Shown here one piece after another: positions 1 through 5,882 of a DNA stretch of 6,431 nucleotides (positions are counted from its first letter, which is position 1; the number at the start of each line of letters is the position of its first letter). The position numbers were made by a program, and so were the translations under genes. The notes under the pieces were generated by a model. It searched no databases and was not told where the DNA came from. It worked only from the letters and a program-made list of their open reading frames with translations. Origin of the DNA: an uncultured Bacillota bacterium (GTDB lineage: Bacteria > Bacillota > Clostridia > Peptostreptococcales > Anaerovoracaceae); NCBI GenBank assembly GCA_946638265.1, contig CAMPBN010000064.1, forward strand, positions 1 through 6,431, written 5' to 3'.

Positions 1-488
1 AAAAGGTTGTCAAAGAAAAATGCGAAAGCCGCAGGATTCAGGTCTTTTCTGACCAACCCCGCCTCTATGGCATTTGCGAAATATTCCGTGTAGATTTTGG
101 CGGAAACGCTTTCGATTTCTCTGGCGTATTTTTCCATGCGTCCTGCATCTGTGTCCATGGTAATCGCATGATACATTCGTATATGAGCAGGATGCTCCGT
201 TGCAAAGCGCTGCGCCATGCGGATCAGGTTTTCGCAAATATCCATCAGGCTTTTCCCCTCTTCACCGGCGCGGCTCAGGCATTCTGTCAACATCCCCAGC
301 GAGCGCGAAAGACATGCTTCAAAGAGCGCGTCCTTGTCTTCGTAATATTTGTATATTACGCCGACGCTCACATCTGCAGCTCCCGCAATAGATTTGATGG
401 TGGCGCGTTCCGGGCCGTTTACGGAAAATTCTTCCGTGGCACGCTCCAAAATCTGTCCCAATTGTTCGTCTGTCAATTTTTTAAGCAT
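1..488 (-). CDS. TetR/AcrR-family transcriptional repressor, C-terminus cut by window edge
   Basis: The reading frame begins with ATG at 486-488 and stays open to the left edge, giving 162 visible residues; TetR proteins usually have about 190-210. Residues 1-60 form the family's N-terminal DNA-binding domain. The helix-turn-helix lies at about residues 29-48 (ATIKSIAGAADVSVGVIYKY), followed by the typical YYEDKDALFEA segment. The rest is the helical ligand-binding and dimerisation domain, which varies between members and so does not reveal the ligand. It is the last gene seen of a three-gene minus-strand operon. Its start lies 7 bases after the aldolase stop, and its Shine-Dalgarno overlaps that stop codon, suggesting coupled translation. 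By inference it represses its own operon, and perhaps the divergent alcohol dehydrogenase, through the inverted repeat at 3156-3171. The family call is secure; ligand and target are not known. Confidence 0.93.
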   Translation of the reverse strand, partial: MLKKLTDEQLGQILERATEEFSVNGPERATIKSIAGAADVSVGVIYKYYEDKDALFEACLSRSLGMLTECLSRAGEEGKSLMDICENLIRMAQRFATEHPAHIRMYHAITMDTDAGRMEKYAREIESVSAKIYTEYFANAIEAGLVRKDLNPAAFAFFFDNL

Positions 489-491
489 GGC

Positions 492-497
492 CACCTC
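492..497 (-). promoter_or_regulatory. Ribosome binding site of the tetR-like gene, overlapping the upstream stop codon
   Basis: On the minus strand GAGGTG lies 3 bases before the ATG at 488 (GAGG is 5 bases from it) and overlaps the TGA of the aldolase gene (496-498). This arrangement fixes the repressor start and suggests translational coupling, so repressor output would follow that of the enzymes. Confidence 0.7.
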
Positions 498-1572
498 ACC
501 GGTTCTTCAGTTTTGAATATTTTTTTTCATAGATAAGATGCTCCAGGTTTGCGCTCAGAAAATTTACGGGTTTTGGTGAATCTCCCGCTGCTTTCAGGAT
601 GGCAGCCATGGCGTTTTTTTCCAGCACCATGGCGACCGCTCTTACATCGTCTTCTTCCTCGCTGATGCAGATTGCTCCTGCGCCCTGCAAAAGCACTGCT
701 CTGCGGCCTTTGAGCGCTTTTTCCGCGGTTTTTTCGCCACCGGATATGCATTTCACATCGGCTCCGCAGATCTGTGCCATATCATCGATATAAGCTTTCA
801 TGGTCTTTCCGAGTCTGCTTACTTCCATGGTAAAAGGTGCCGTGGAAAGTATTGCAAAGCCCTTTTCACCTTGCGGCAGTCCGTTGTATATCTTTTCGTA
901 ACGCGAAAAATCATTTTCGACGTCTTCCCCGCCTTCGCCGCTTCCGATGCCATAGCCCGGTTTCACATCCGTCGGGATCAGCCCCTCGCAAAGAGCCCTG
1001 TATCGCTTTTCGGAAACAGCTTCCAACACATGCGCGATATTAAAAGCATCTTCATAGTCTCGTCCCATGCAGAGAGTACCGTGATTTACCAGAAGCACTG
1101 CGCTGCTTTCCGGATTTGATACGATGGTATGTTCCACTGCTTTTGTCAGCTTCTTTGTGGAAGAAAGCCCGTATTCCGCAGCCGGCACACGCTTTCCCAG
1201 CACCGGGATCGTATCCGGGTCTATGGTGCCGCTGGCCAGATCCACATGGAGCGTGGAAACTGCAGAAGCAAAATTCTGATGCGTATGTATTACAAAATTC
1301 ACTTCCGGGCGATGTGCATAGGCTGCCGCATGGATTCCTTTTTCGCTGGAAGGCTTGATGCTGCCTTCGTATGAGCAATCTGCTATATTCACTGTCACCA
1401 GATCTTCCGGCCCCAGCCTGTCATAAGCCATGCCGCTGGGAGTGATCACAAACTGCGTATCCGAGATCCGCGCGCTGATATTACCCCAGGTGCGAGCGAT
1501 AAGGCCGCTTTTCAAAAGCTCAAGCCCTGCTCTTATCACCTGTTCTTTTGCTTCTCTTATCTCATAAGCCAT
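496..1572 (-). CDS. Class II aldolase/adducin-family protein with extra C-terminal half-domain
   Basis: The product has 358 residues. Residues 1-200 form a class II (zinc-dependent) aldolase/adducin domain of the fuculose-phosphate/ribulose-phosphate type. The visible signature residues are G30-N31, T44-P45-S46-G47, S75-S76-E77 (E77 being the expected catalytic acid), H96 and H98 in HTH, and H164 in NHG. The three histidines are the expected zinc ligands, so this domain looks catalytically competent. Simple members have about 210-230 residues. The remaining 130 or so resemble the last part of the same fold: residues 292-318 match 158-184, but with A298 where the zinc ligand H164 stands. The family cleaves or forms hydroxy-carbonyl compounds, often sugar phosphates; the substrate here is unknown. 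The ATG follows a GGAGGTG ribosome binding site, and the gap to the aminotransferase gene is 12 bases. Family call sure, reaction unassigned. Confidence 0.9.
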   Translation of the reverse strand: MAYEIREAKEQVIRAGLELLKSGLIARTWGNISARISDTQFVITPSGMAYDRLGPEDLVTVNIADCSYEGSIKPSSEKGIHAAAYAHRPEVNFVIHTHQNFASAVSTLHVDLASGTIDPDTIPVLGKRVPAAEYGLSSTKKLTKAVEHTIVSNPESSAVLLVNHGTLCMGRDYEDAFNIAHVLEAVSEKRYRALCEGLIPTDVKPGYGIGSGEGGEDVENDFSRYEKIYNGLPQGEKGFAILSTAPFTMEVSRLGKTMKAYIDDMAQICGADVKCISGGEKTAEKALKGRRAVLLQGAGAICISEEEDDVRAVAMVLEKNAMAAILKAAGDSPKPVNFLSANLEHLIYEKKYSKLKNR

Positions 1573-1584
1573 AAGGCACCTCCG

Positions 1585-3075
1585 TTAAGGCTTCATTACT
1601 TCAACTTTTGAAAATACACGGTCAAAACGTGCCAGAACATCGTCGATCATAGCTTCATCATAGGCTGCCGAAGTATAGAGTCTTGAACCTGCCAGAGTGA
1701 TGATACCCTCTGCCATGTATGCCGCACCGATGTGCTCCATTTCTTTTTTACGAATATCTGTCTGCTTTAAGATTTCAGGAATTTCCCAAGGCTTGCTCCA
1801 ATTGATGGCAAAATGCATCGTGCCCGCATTGTCGAGGTGGCAGATGGAGCCCTGGTTAAATGCCACGAAAGGCAGATTGTGGCGCTTGATGGATTCCTGA
1901 AGTCCTTTGGTCAGGCGGTCGCCCATGCGTCCTGCCTTTTCACATGCGTTGGTCTTATCGATTTCTTCAAGCGTGTAATAGCCTGCGCAGCAGGAAATCG
2001 GTGTAGCTGCCATGGTACCTCCGCAAAGAGCCTTCTTCACTTTCTTTCCGGAGCCGTCCAGTCCTGCACCGAGATATGCCATGCAGTCTCTGTGTCCGCC
2101 GATACCGCCGGCACCCGGATAACCGCCTGCTATAACTTTGCCGAAAACAGTGAGATCCGGATCTACTCCGAAAAAGCCTTGAGCTCCATGGATACCCAGA
2201 CGGAATCCTGTTACCACTTCGTCAAATATCAGGAGCGCGCCGTACTTTCTTGCCAGCTTTTCACAGCCGCGTACAAACTCTTTGGATACGGGGCGAGTAC
2301 CCGATTCCGGGCCAACAGGTTCGAGGAAGATAGCTGCCGTACCGCCGTCTACGCGATGCTTCTTGAGCTTGCGTTCCAGATCTTCAAGGTCGTTCGGGAA
2401 AAATTCGTCGGTATGCTTAAATACAAAGTTTGGCACTCCGCGGGACTGAAGCCCTTTGGTGCCCGGGATTCTGATGCCGTATGCCAGCTGGTCGGACCAT
2501 CCGTGATATGCGCCGCCCATTTTCAGGATATTTTTCTTGCCTGTCTTGAGGCGGGCGATCCTAGCTGCCACCATGCAGGCTTCGGTACCGGAGCCAAGCA
2601 TGCGGAACATCTCTACGGAAGGCACGCAATCCGAAATTTTCTTTGCCAGCTTGTATTCAAATTCATGGAAAAGGCCTGTGGAAGGGCCGCAGGTATTGAG
2701 AAGTTCAATCACCTGCTCGCGGACTACCGCAGGATTGCTGCCCAGAACTGTCGGGCCGCCTGCCTGCAAAAGGTCGTAGTATTCGTTGCCGTCAATGTCG
2801 TAGAGCTTTGCGCCTTCCGCCTTTGTGATAACGATCGGGAACGGATAATTGAATGCAAGATTGTGCTGCACGCCTCCCGGAATGATTCTCTTTGCCTGTG
2901 AAATCATTTCTTTGGATTTAGGGCACTTCTTTTCAAAATATTCCTCTTCATATTCTTTCAAAGCCTGCGCTCCGATGGTATAAACCGGTTTTTGCTTCAG
3001 CGCATCCAGCTGAGCCGTCACCGCAGCAGCATCCAAATAATTGTCTGCATCAATTGCATAACCGTTGTAAGCCAT
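1585..3075 (-). CDS. Class III PLP-dependent aminotransferase, glutamate-1-semialdehyde aminomutase-like
   Basis: The product has 496 residues and is a complete fold-type I, class III aminotransferase closest in style to glutamate-1-semialdehyde aminomutase. Visible cofactor residues are SGTEA (162-166, phosphate binding), Y190-H191-G192 (ring stacking), FDEVVTGFR (284-292, D285 contacting the pyridine nitrogen), K313 in FGKVIAGG (Schiff-base lysine) and G353-T354. It is not a good HemL candidate. HemL has about 430 residues, whereas this protein carries about 55 extra at the N-terminus plus insertions, its lysine motif reads GYPGAGGIGG, and no haem genes are nearby. It is the first gene of the operon with the class II aldolase and TetR repressor. 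A cytosolic transaminase or aminomutase acting on an unusual amino compound is the reasonable inference. Start chosen from AGGAGG placed 7 bases before ATG. Confidence 0.92.
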   Translation of the reverse strand: MAYNGYAIDADNYLDAAAVTAQLDALKQKPVYTIGAQALKEYEEEYFEKKCPKSKEMISQAKRIIPGGVQHNLAFNYPFPIVITKAEGAKLYDIDGNEYYDLLQAGGPTVLGSNPAVVREQVIELLNTCGPSTGLFHEFEYKLAKKISDCVPSVEMFRMLGSGTEACMVAARIARLKTGKKNILKMGGAYHGWSDQLAYGIRIPGTKGLQSRGVPNFVFKHTDEFFPNDLEDLERKLKKHRVDGGTAAIFLEPVGPESGTRPVSKEFVRGCEKLARKYGALLIFDEVVTGFRLGIHGAQGFFGVDPDLTVFGKVIAGGYPGAGGIGGHRDCMAYLGAGLDGSGKKVKKALCGGTMAATPISCCAGYYTLEEIDKTNACEKAGRMGDRLTKGLQESIKRHNLPFVAFNQGSICHLDNAGTMHFAINWSKPWEIPEILKQTDIRKKEMEHIGAAYMAEGIITLAGSRLYTSAAYDEAMIDDVLARFDRVFSKVEVMKP

Positions 3076-3082
3076 TTTTTAT

Positions 3083-3088
3083 CCTCCT
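3083..3088 (-). promoter_or_regulatory. Ribosome binding site of the aminotransferase gene
   Basis: AGGAGG on the minus strand is a perfect Shine-Dalgarno with 7 bases to the ATG at 3075. It fixes the start of the operon's first gene and, with the promoter upstream, implies a leader of roughly 100 bases. Confidence 0.85.
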
Positions 3089-3105
3089 GTTATATTTCTA
3101 TTTTT

Positions 3106-3121
3106 TATTGTGTTATTGTGT
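3106..3121. repeat. Short 8-bp direct repeat in the operon leader
   Basis: TATTGTGT occurs twice back to back, followed by a further TAT. It lies in the untranslated leader of the minus-strand operon and overlaps the proposed -35 element of the plus-strand promoter. It may be replication slippage or a regulatory site; the sequence does not decide. Confidence 0.45.
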
Positions 3122-3144
3122 TATCTGCTTGTTTATGCTAAAAT
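3116..3144 (+). promoter_or_regulatory. Candidate promoter of the iron-type alcohol dehydrogenase gene
   Basis: TTGTGT (3116-3121), a 17-base spacer and TAAAAT (3139-3144), preceded by TG one base upstream, form an extended -10 element (TGCTAAAAT). The -35 is weak (TTG only) and the -10 matches five of six. The expected start near 3151 gives a leader of about 70 bases to the ATG at 3223. It points toward the minus-strand promoter, so the two transcripts would overlap for about 25 bases. Confidence 0.45.
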
Positions 3145-3155
3145 TAACTAAACTT

Positions 3156-3171
3156 GTGAACGGCGATTCAC
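3156..3171. promoter_or_regulatory. Inverted repeat, candidate TetR operator
   Basis: GTGAA-CGGCGA-TTCAC has perfect 5-base arms around a 6-base centre. It lies between the expected start points of the two facing promoters, at about +6 to +21 of each. A repressor bound here would block both. The TetR-family protein encoded at the end of the minus-strand operon is the natural candidate, by position only; no binding has been shown. Confidence 0.5.
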
Positions 3172-3183
3172 GTCTTACCTTAA

Positions 3184-3212
3184 TTATAGCTTTTGAAAAA
3201 ATATACGTCAAG
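3184..3212 (-). promoter_or_regulatory. Strong sigma-A-type promoter of the aminotransferase-aldolase-tetR operon
   Basis: On the minus strand TTGACG (3207-3212), a 17-base spacer and a perfect TATAAT (3184-3189) match the vegetative consensus at 11 of 12 positions. Expected transcription start is near 3177. Such a strong promoter needs a repressor to be regulated, which fits the inverted repeat immediately downstream. Confidence 0.8.
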
Positions 3213-3222
3213 AGGTTTTCTT

Positions 3223-4404
3223 ATGAAACATGTTTTTATTCGTATCTATCAGAATATATTCGGTCTGGTATGGCGCAATTTTCCGCTGAGGCAGCCAAAG
3301 GCTGTCACCGGAGAAGGAGCGTTTTTCAAGATTCCAGAAATAGTTAAGTCTGCCGGCAAATCCCACCCGCTCATCGTCACTGGCAGCCGCATGGCAGGAA
3401 GCGAAGATTTTAAGAAAATGGCGGCGGAGCTTCCCACATATACTCTTTTCAGCAATGTGGAACACGACCCTTCCATAGCTACGGCGCTGGCAATTGCAAG
3501 AGCTTATGATGAAAACCGCTGTGACTGCTATATAGCCATCGGTGGCGGTTCATATCTGGACGCTGCCAAAGCTGCATCCGCACAGGCTGCAAGACCGGGC
3601 AAAAGCCTTTATTCTCTGACAGGCACCATGAAAGTTTTGAAAAAGACACCGTTTTTCGTGGCCGTTCCCACCACTGCAGGCACAGGCTCCGAAGCCACAG
3701 TCGCATCAGTTGTGCTGGATGAACGCACAGGGCGCAAGCTCACCATCAACGACCCTGTACTGATGCCTGATGTGGCTGTGCTGGATCCTGCTCTGACGCT
3801 GACCCTGCCGCCGCACCTGACAGCCGAAACCGGCATGGATGCGCTGACTCACGCCATCGAGGCATATCTTAATATCCCATACCGCACGAAAAAAACAGCA
3901 TCTCTTTGCAGAGAAGCTGTTAAAGAAATTTTCGCAAATCTGCCAAAAGCATATGCAGACGGCGCCGATATCGAAACACGCAGCGCTATGCTACTGGCTT
4001 CCTTTAAGGCCGGCAAAGCTTTCACCGTGGCCTGCGTCGGTTATGTTCACGCCATCGCTCACGCCATCGGCGCCAAATACCACCTCACCCACGGTCGCAC
4101 CATAGCCATAGTCCTGCCGAAAGTGCTCGCAGCTTACGGCCAAAGCGCCGAAAAGAGTCTGGCGGAGCTGGCCCGCTATTGCGATATAGCCCGGGGGCAG
4201 GACGCAGAATGCGCCAAAAGGTTCATTGCGCACATTCGTAACATCAATCGCAGCATGGGGATTCCCGAAACTATTGCAGAGCTCAAGGAAAGCGACTTTG
4301 CGGACATCGCCCGTGCTGCCGCCAAAGAAGCGGTGCCGCTTTATCCGACCCCGGTGATCTTCTCGCAGGCCGAACTCTTCGACATCCTGCGCAGCCTTTT
4401 ATAA
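3223..4404 (+). CDS. Iron-containing (group III) alcohol dehydrogenase
   Basis: The product has 393 residues, usual for this family, which interconverts aldehydes or ketones and alcohols with NAD(P)H in the cytosol. The N-terminal half carries the dinucleotide-binding signature GGGSYLDAAK (107-116) and PTTAGTGSEAT (149-159). The C-terminal half holds the expected iron ligands D206 and H210 (in MDALTHAIEAY), H276 (in VHAIAH) and H290 (in LTHGR). The 14-residue step between the last two matches FucO-type enzymes. ATG at 3223 is chosen over an in-frame TTG at 3193 because AGAGG lies 7 bases before the ATG. Residues 3-30 form the variable leader found in clostridial members. The gene is divergent from the aminotransferase operon and shares its control region, suggesting it reduces an aldehyde made by that pathway (inference). 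The exact alcohol cannot be read from the motifs. Confidence 0.93.
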   Translation: MKHVFIRIYQNIFGLVWRNFPLRQPKAVTGEGAFFKIPEIVKSAGKSHPLIVTGSRMAGSEDFKKMAAELPTYTLFSNVEHDPSIATALAIARAYDENRCDCYIAIGGGSYLDAAKAASAQAARPGKSLYSLTGTMKVLKKTPFFVAVPTTAGTGSEATVASVVLDERTGRKLTINDPVLMPDVAVLDPALTLTLPPHLTAETGMDALTHAIEAYLNIPYRTKKTASLCREAVKEIFANLPKAYADGADIETRSAMLLASFKAGKAFTVACVGYVHAIAHAIGAKYHLTHGRTIAIVLPKVLAAYGQSAEKSLAELARYCDIARGQDAECAKRFIAHIRNINRSMGIPETIAELKESDFADIARAAAKEAVPLYPTPVIFSQAELFDILRSLL

Positions 4405-4428
4405 GCACATTTCGGAGAGCGCCGTGGT

Positions 4429-4533
4429 ACCAGCTGCGCGCTGTAGCATCATCCGCTATCTGCAAGCCGCAGAACCAGCTGCACGCCGTAGCATCATCCA
4501 CTATCTGCAAGCCGTAGCGCCAGCTGCGCGACG
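4429..4533. repeat. 45-bp tandem repeat, about 2.3 copies
   Basis: Unit 1 (4429-4473) and unit 2 (4474-4518) match at 40 of 45 positions. A third, 15-base partial unit (4519-4533) matches unit 1 at 12 positions. Each starts with CCAGCTGC and carries GTAGCATCATCC and CTATCTGCAAGCC. The repeat begins 25 bases after the alcohol dehydrogenase stop. In addition CCGTAGCAT in unit 2 (4486-4494) is inverted at 4542-4550 (ATGCTACGG), so the transcript could fold back. It contains no gene. Confidence 0.85.
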
Positions 4534-4570
4534 CGATCTTAATGCTACGGTAGCGCCCTCGCTTTTATGT

Positions 4571-4589
4571 AATTTCAGTGTCTGAAATT
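4571..4589. repeat. Short perfect hairpin
   Basis: AATTTCAG, loop TGT, CTGAAATT gives 8-base perfect arms. The stem extends outwards to TGTAA and TTACA (4568-4593) with one bulged T. The leftmost TATGTAA ends exactly 82 bases before the end of the first 39-bp palindromic unit, so this may be a decayed edge of the array that follows. Confidence 0.55.
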
Positions 4590-4615
4590 TACAATATGCA
4601 TAAATACTGGAAATT

Positions 4616-4654
4616 TTACGGAGAATTGATACTGAAAAGACCACTTCTCTGTAA
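4616..4654. repeat. Palindromic array unit A
   Basis: This 39-bp unit starts TTACGGAGAA and ends TTCTCTGTAA, giving 10-base arms with one difference (a G-U pair in RNA) around a 19-base loop. It is directly followed by eight Ts (4655-4662), so as plus-strand RNA it resembles a weak AU-rich terminator for the alcohol dehydrogenase transcript. Confidence 0.7.
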
Positions 4655-4697
4655 TTTTTTTTAAATAATCCTTTTTCGCTAAAGCAAAAATCCGGTT

Positions 4698-4736
4698 TTA
4701 CAGAAAAACGCGCGAAAACAGATGCTTTCTCTGTAA
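4698..4736. repeat. Palindromic array unit B
   Basis: This 39-bp unit starts TTACAGAAAA and ends TTCTCTGTAA, with 9 of 10 arm positions pairing. It starts exactly 82 bases after unit A and is separated from it by a 43-base spacer of unrelated AT-rich sequence. Confidence 0.7.
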
Positions 4737-4779
4737 AATTTCCAATAATTACACTGACAAATTCGCGTTAGTAAGCAAA

Positions 4780-4818
4780 TTACAGAAAAGGTGCATTTTG
4801 AGAAGCAGCTCTCTGTAA
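4780..4818. repeat. Palindromic array unit C
   Basis: This 39-bp unit starts TTACAGAAAA and ends CTCTCTGTAA. It starts exactly 82 bases after unit B, again with a 43-base spacer. Its right arm forms a perfect 9-base palindrome with the left arm of unit D (TCTCTGTAA, GCA, TTACAGAGA at 4810-4830). Confidence 0.7.
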
Positions 4819-4821
4819 GCA

Positions 4822-4860
4822 TTACAGAGAACATTTGAGCAAAGAGGAATTTATCTGTAA
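4822..4860. repeat. Palindromic array unit D
   Basis: This 39-bp unit starts TTACAGAGAA and ends TTATCTGTAA. The spacer from unit C is only 3 bases instead of 43, as if 40 bases had been lost or one spacer never gained. The array stops here; no TTACAGA appears at the next expected position near 4904. Confidence 0.7.
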
Positions 4861-4936
4861 TTTTGAAATTTGCTGCTCTGCCGCCCGCGAAGAACCTCGT
4901 AACGGCACCAGGCGCACGGGCACATTGCAATTTGAC

Positions 4937-4965
4937 TTGCGAAAGAGCGCGAAGGCGCATATACT
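4937..4965 (+). promoter_or_regulatory. Candidate promoter of the HAD hydrolase gene
   Basis: TTGCGA (4937-4942), a 17-base spacer and TATACT (4960-4965) match the vegetative consensus at four and five of six positions. The expected start near 4972 argues against translation from the GTG at 4969 and supports the ATG at 5008, with a leader of about 36 bases. Confidence 0.55.
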
Positions 4966-5007
4966 GTAGTGGTGGAAATTAAACTTTGGAAGGGGTTTGC
5001 AGATAAA

Positions 5008-5844
5008 ATGGAGAAAAAGAATATAAAACTCATCGCTCTGGATCTGGACGGCACCACGCTGAACAGCTTCGACCGCATTTCGGAAAACACAGGCAATACG
5101 CTGTCAGAAGCAGTACGCAGCGGAGTGCATGTGGTGGTGGCTACGGGGCGTCCGATGTGCGCGCTGCCTGAGGATGTAAAAAAAATAGACGGCATCGAGT
5201 ATGCCATCACTTCCAACGGTGCCTGCCTGACACGTCTTGCGGACGACAAACTGCTACATCATTCGGTGCACGACCCGAAAGCGATAGAAACCATAGCCGC
5301 AATGCTGCGTCCGACAAATTATATGACTGAAATCTTCGTGGGTGGCAAGGCCTATATCGGCGAGCAATTTTTCTACGATCCCAACAGCCACAAATTCGGC
5401 AAAAAAAGAGCCGAATACATCAGCGCCACCAGGATTCCGGTGCCGGATATATACGACTACATGCTGGCAAATAAAGACGCCATCGAAAATATCAATGTGA
5501 ATTTCTATGACCAGGAAAGCAAGATGAAATTCTGGAAAGAGGCCGATGCGCTTGGAATCGCCACAGTCACATCGTCTTATTTCAGCAATGTGGAGCTGGG
5601 GGGCCTTAAGGCCAGCAAAGCCAACGCTCTCGAAAAGCTCTGCGAAATCCTGGATGTGGACCGCGCGCATACGATGGCATGCGGCGACAGTCCCAATGAC
5701 CTGGCCATGCTCCATGCGGCCGGTTTTTCCGTAGCCATGGGCAACGCAGTGGACAGTGTGAAAGAGGCCGCAGACTACGTGACCCTCACCAACGACGAGG
5801 ACGGCGTGGCCGCAGCAGTCAGGAAATTTGTATTAGGAGCCTAG
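5008..5844 (+). CDS. Cof-type HAD-superfamily hydrolase (phosphatase)
   Basis: The product has 278 residues, typical of the Cof/HAD-IIB branch of magnesium-dependent phosphatases that act on sugar phosphates and other small phosphorylated metabolites in the cytosol. Motif I is LDLDGTTL (11-18) with nucleophile D12 and general acid D14. Motif II is T46 in VVVATGR, motif III is most likely K204 in KASKANAL, and motif IV is GDSPND (226-231), whereas most relatives have GDNxND. The stretch between motifs II and III is the IIB cap domain that sets substrate choice. The frame extends to a GTG at 4969, but that lies at the expected transcription start. ATG at 5008 places motif I at the usual distance, with GGAAGGGG 12 bases upstream, a rather long gap. 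The gene stands alone between the repeat array and a terminator; its substrate is unknown. Confidence 0.92.
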   Translation: MEKKNIKLIALDLDGTTLNSFDRISENTGNTLSEAVRSGVHVVVATGRPMCALPEDVKKIDGIEYAITSNGACLTRLADDKLLHHSVHDPKAIETIAAMLRPTNYMTEIFVGGKAYIGEQFFYDPNSHKFGKKRAEYISATRIPVPDIYDYMLANKDAIENINVNFYDQESKMKFWKEADALGIATVTSSYFSNVELGGLKASKANALEKLCEILDVDRAHTMACGDSPNDLAMLHAAGFSVAMGNAVDSVKEAADYVTLTNDEDGVAAAVRKFVLGA

Positions 5845-5882
5845 AAGTCCTGCAGTTCTATCTTCACTTGGAAAAAGGCAAA

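Larger units (their letters stand above)
4608..4744. mobile_element. MITE-like 137-bp segment with terminal inverted repeats
   Basis: The left end (4608-4625) and right end (4727-4744) are inverted copies matching at 17 of 18 positions; the outer arm reads TGGAAATTTTAC and the single difference is at position 4620. Inside lie smaller inverted motifs (TCTGTAA at 4648, TTACAGA at 4698) and a central near-hairpin (TTTTTCGC, TAAA, GCAAAAA). It codes for nothing. No clear target-site duplication is visible in the flanks, so mobility is inferred only from the architecture. It could instead be a fold-back structure within the periodic array. Confidence 0.4.
4405..5007. other. Repeat-rich intergenic region without a credible gene
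   Basis: This stretch of about 600 bases falls into three parts. The first is a GC-rich tandem repeat (to about 4560), the second an AT-rich array of palindromic units (4568-4860), and the third a GC-richer tail with the promoter of the HAD gene. Between 4861 and 4936 nothing recognisable was seen. The only sizeable frame here, on the minus strand at 4679-4960, has no ribosome binding site or family resemblance and runs through the palindromes. Confidence 0.7.

Noticed and set aside
1813..2901. Long plus-strand frame of 362 codons opposite the aminotransferase gene
   Set aside because: It is fully antisense to a gene with clear motifs throughout, and its translation shows no recognisable family; it reflects codon bias of the real gene.
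1585..3075. Assignment as HemL (glutamate-1-semialdehyde aminomutase of haem synthesis)
   Set aside because: The protein is about 65 residues longer than HemL, its active-site lysine region differs, and the neighbours are not haem genes.
3193..3222. Upstream TTG start for the alcohol dehydrogenase
   Set aside because: There is no Shine-Dalgarno before the TTG, it overlaps the spacer of the opposing promoter, and the ATG at 3223 has AGAGG at ideal spacing.
1585..4404. Taurine to isethionate module (taurine aminotransferase plus sulfoacetaldehyde reductase)
   Set aside because: The pairing of a class III aminotransferase with an iron-type dehydrogenase fits superficially. However, a class II aldolase has no role there, no isethionate lyase or sulfonate transporter is visible, and no residue pattern supports sulfonate binding.
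4552..4566. Small hairpin AGCG-CCCT-CGCT followed by Ts as the alcohol dehydrogenase terminator
   Set aside because: A 4-base stem with only a T4 run is too weak to call.
4616..4860. CRISPR array
   Set aside because: The conserved parts are short inverted arms rather than whole repeats, unit interiors are not conserved, one spacer is 3 bp, and no cas gene is nearby.
4679..4960. Minus-strand frame of 93 codons in the intergenic region
   Set aside because: It runs through the palindromic units, has no ribosome binding site that I can see, and its translation is cysteine- and arginine-rich without family resemblance.
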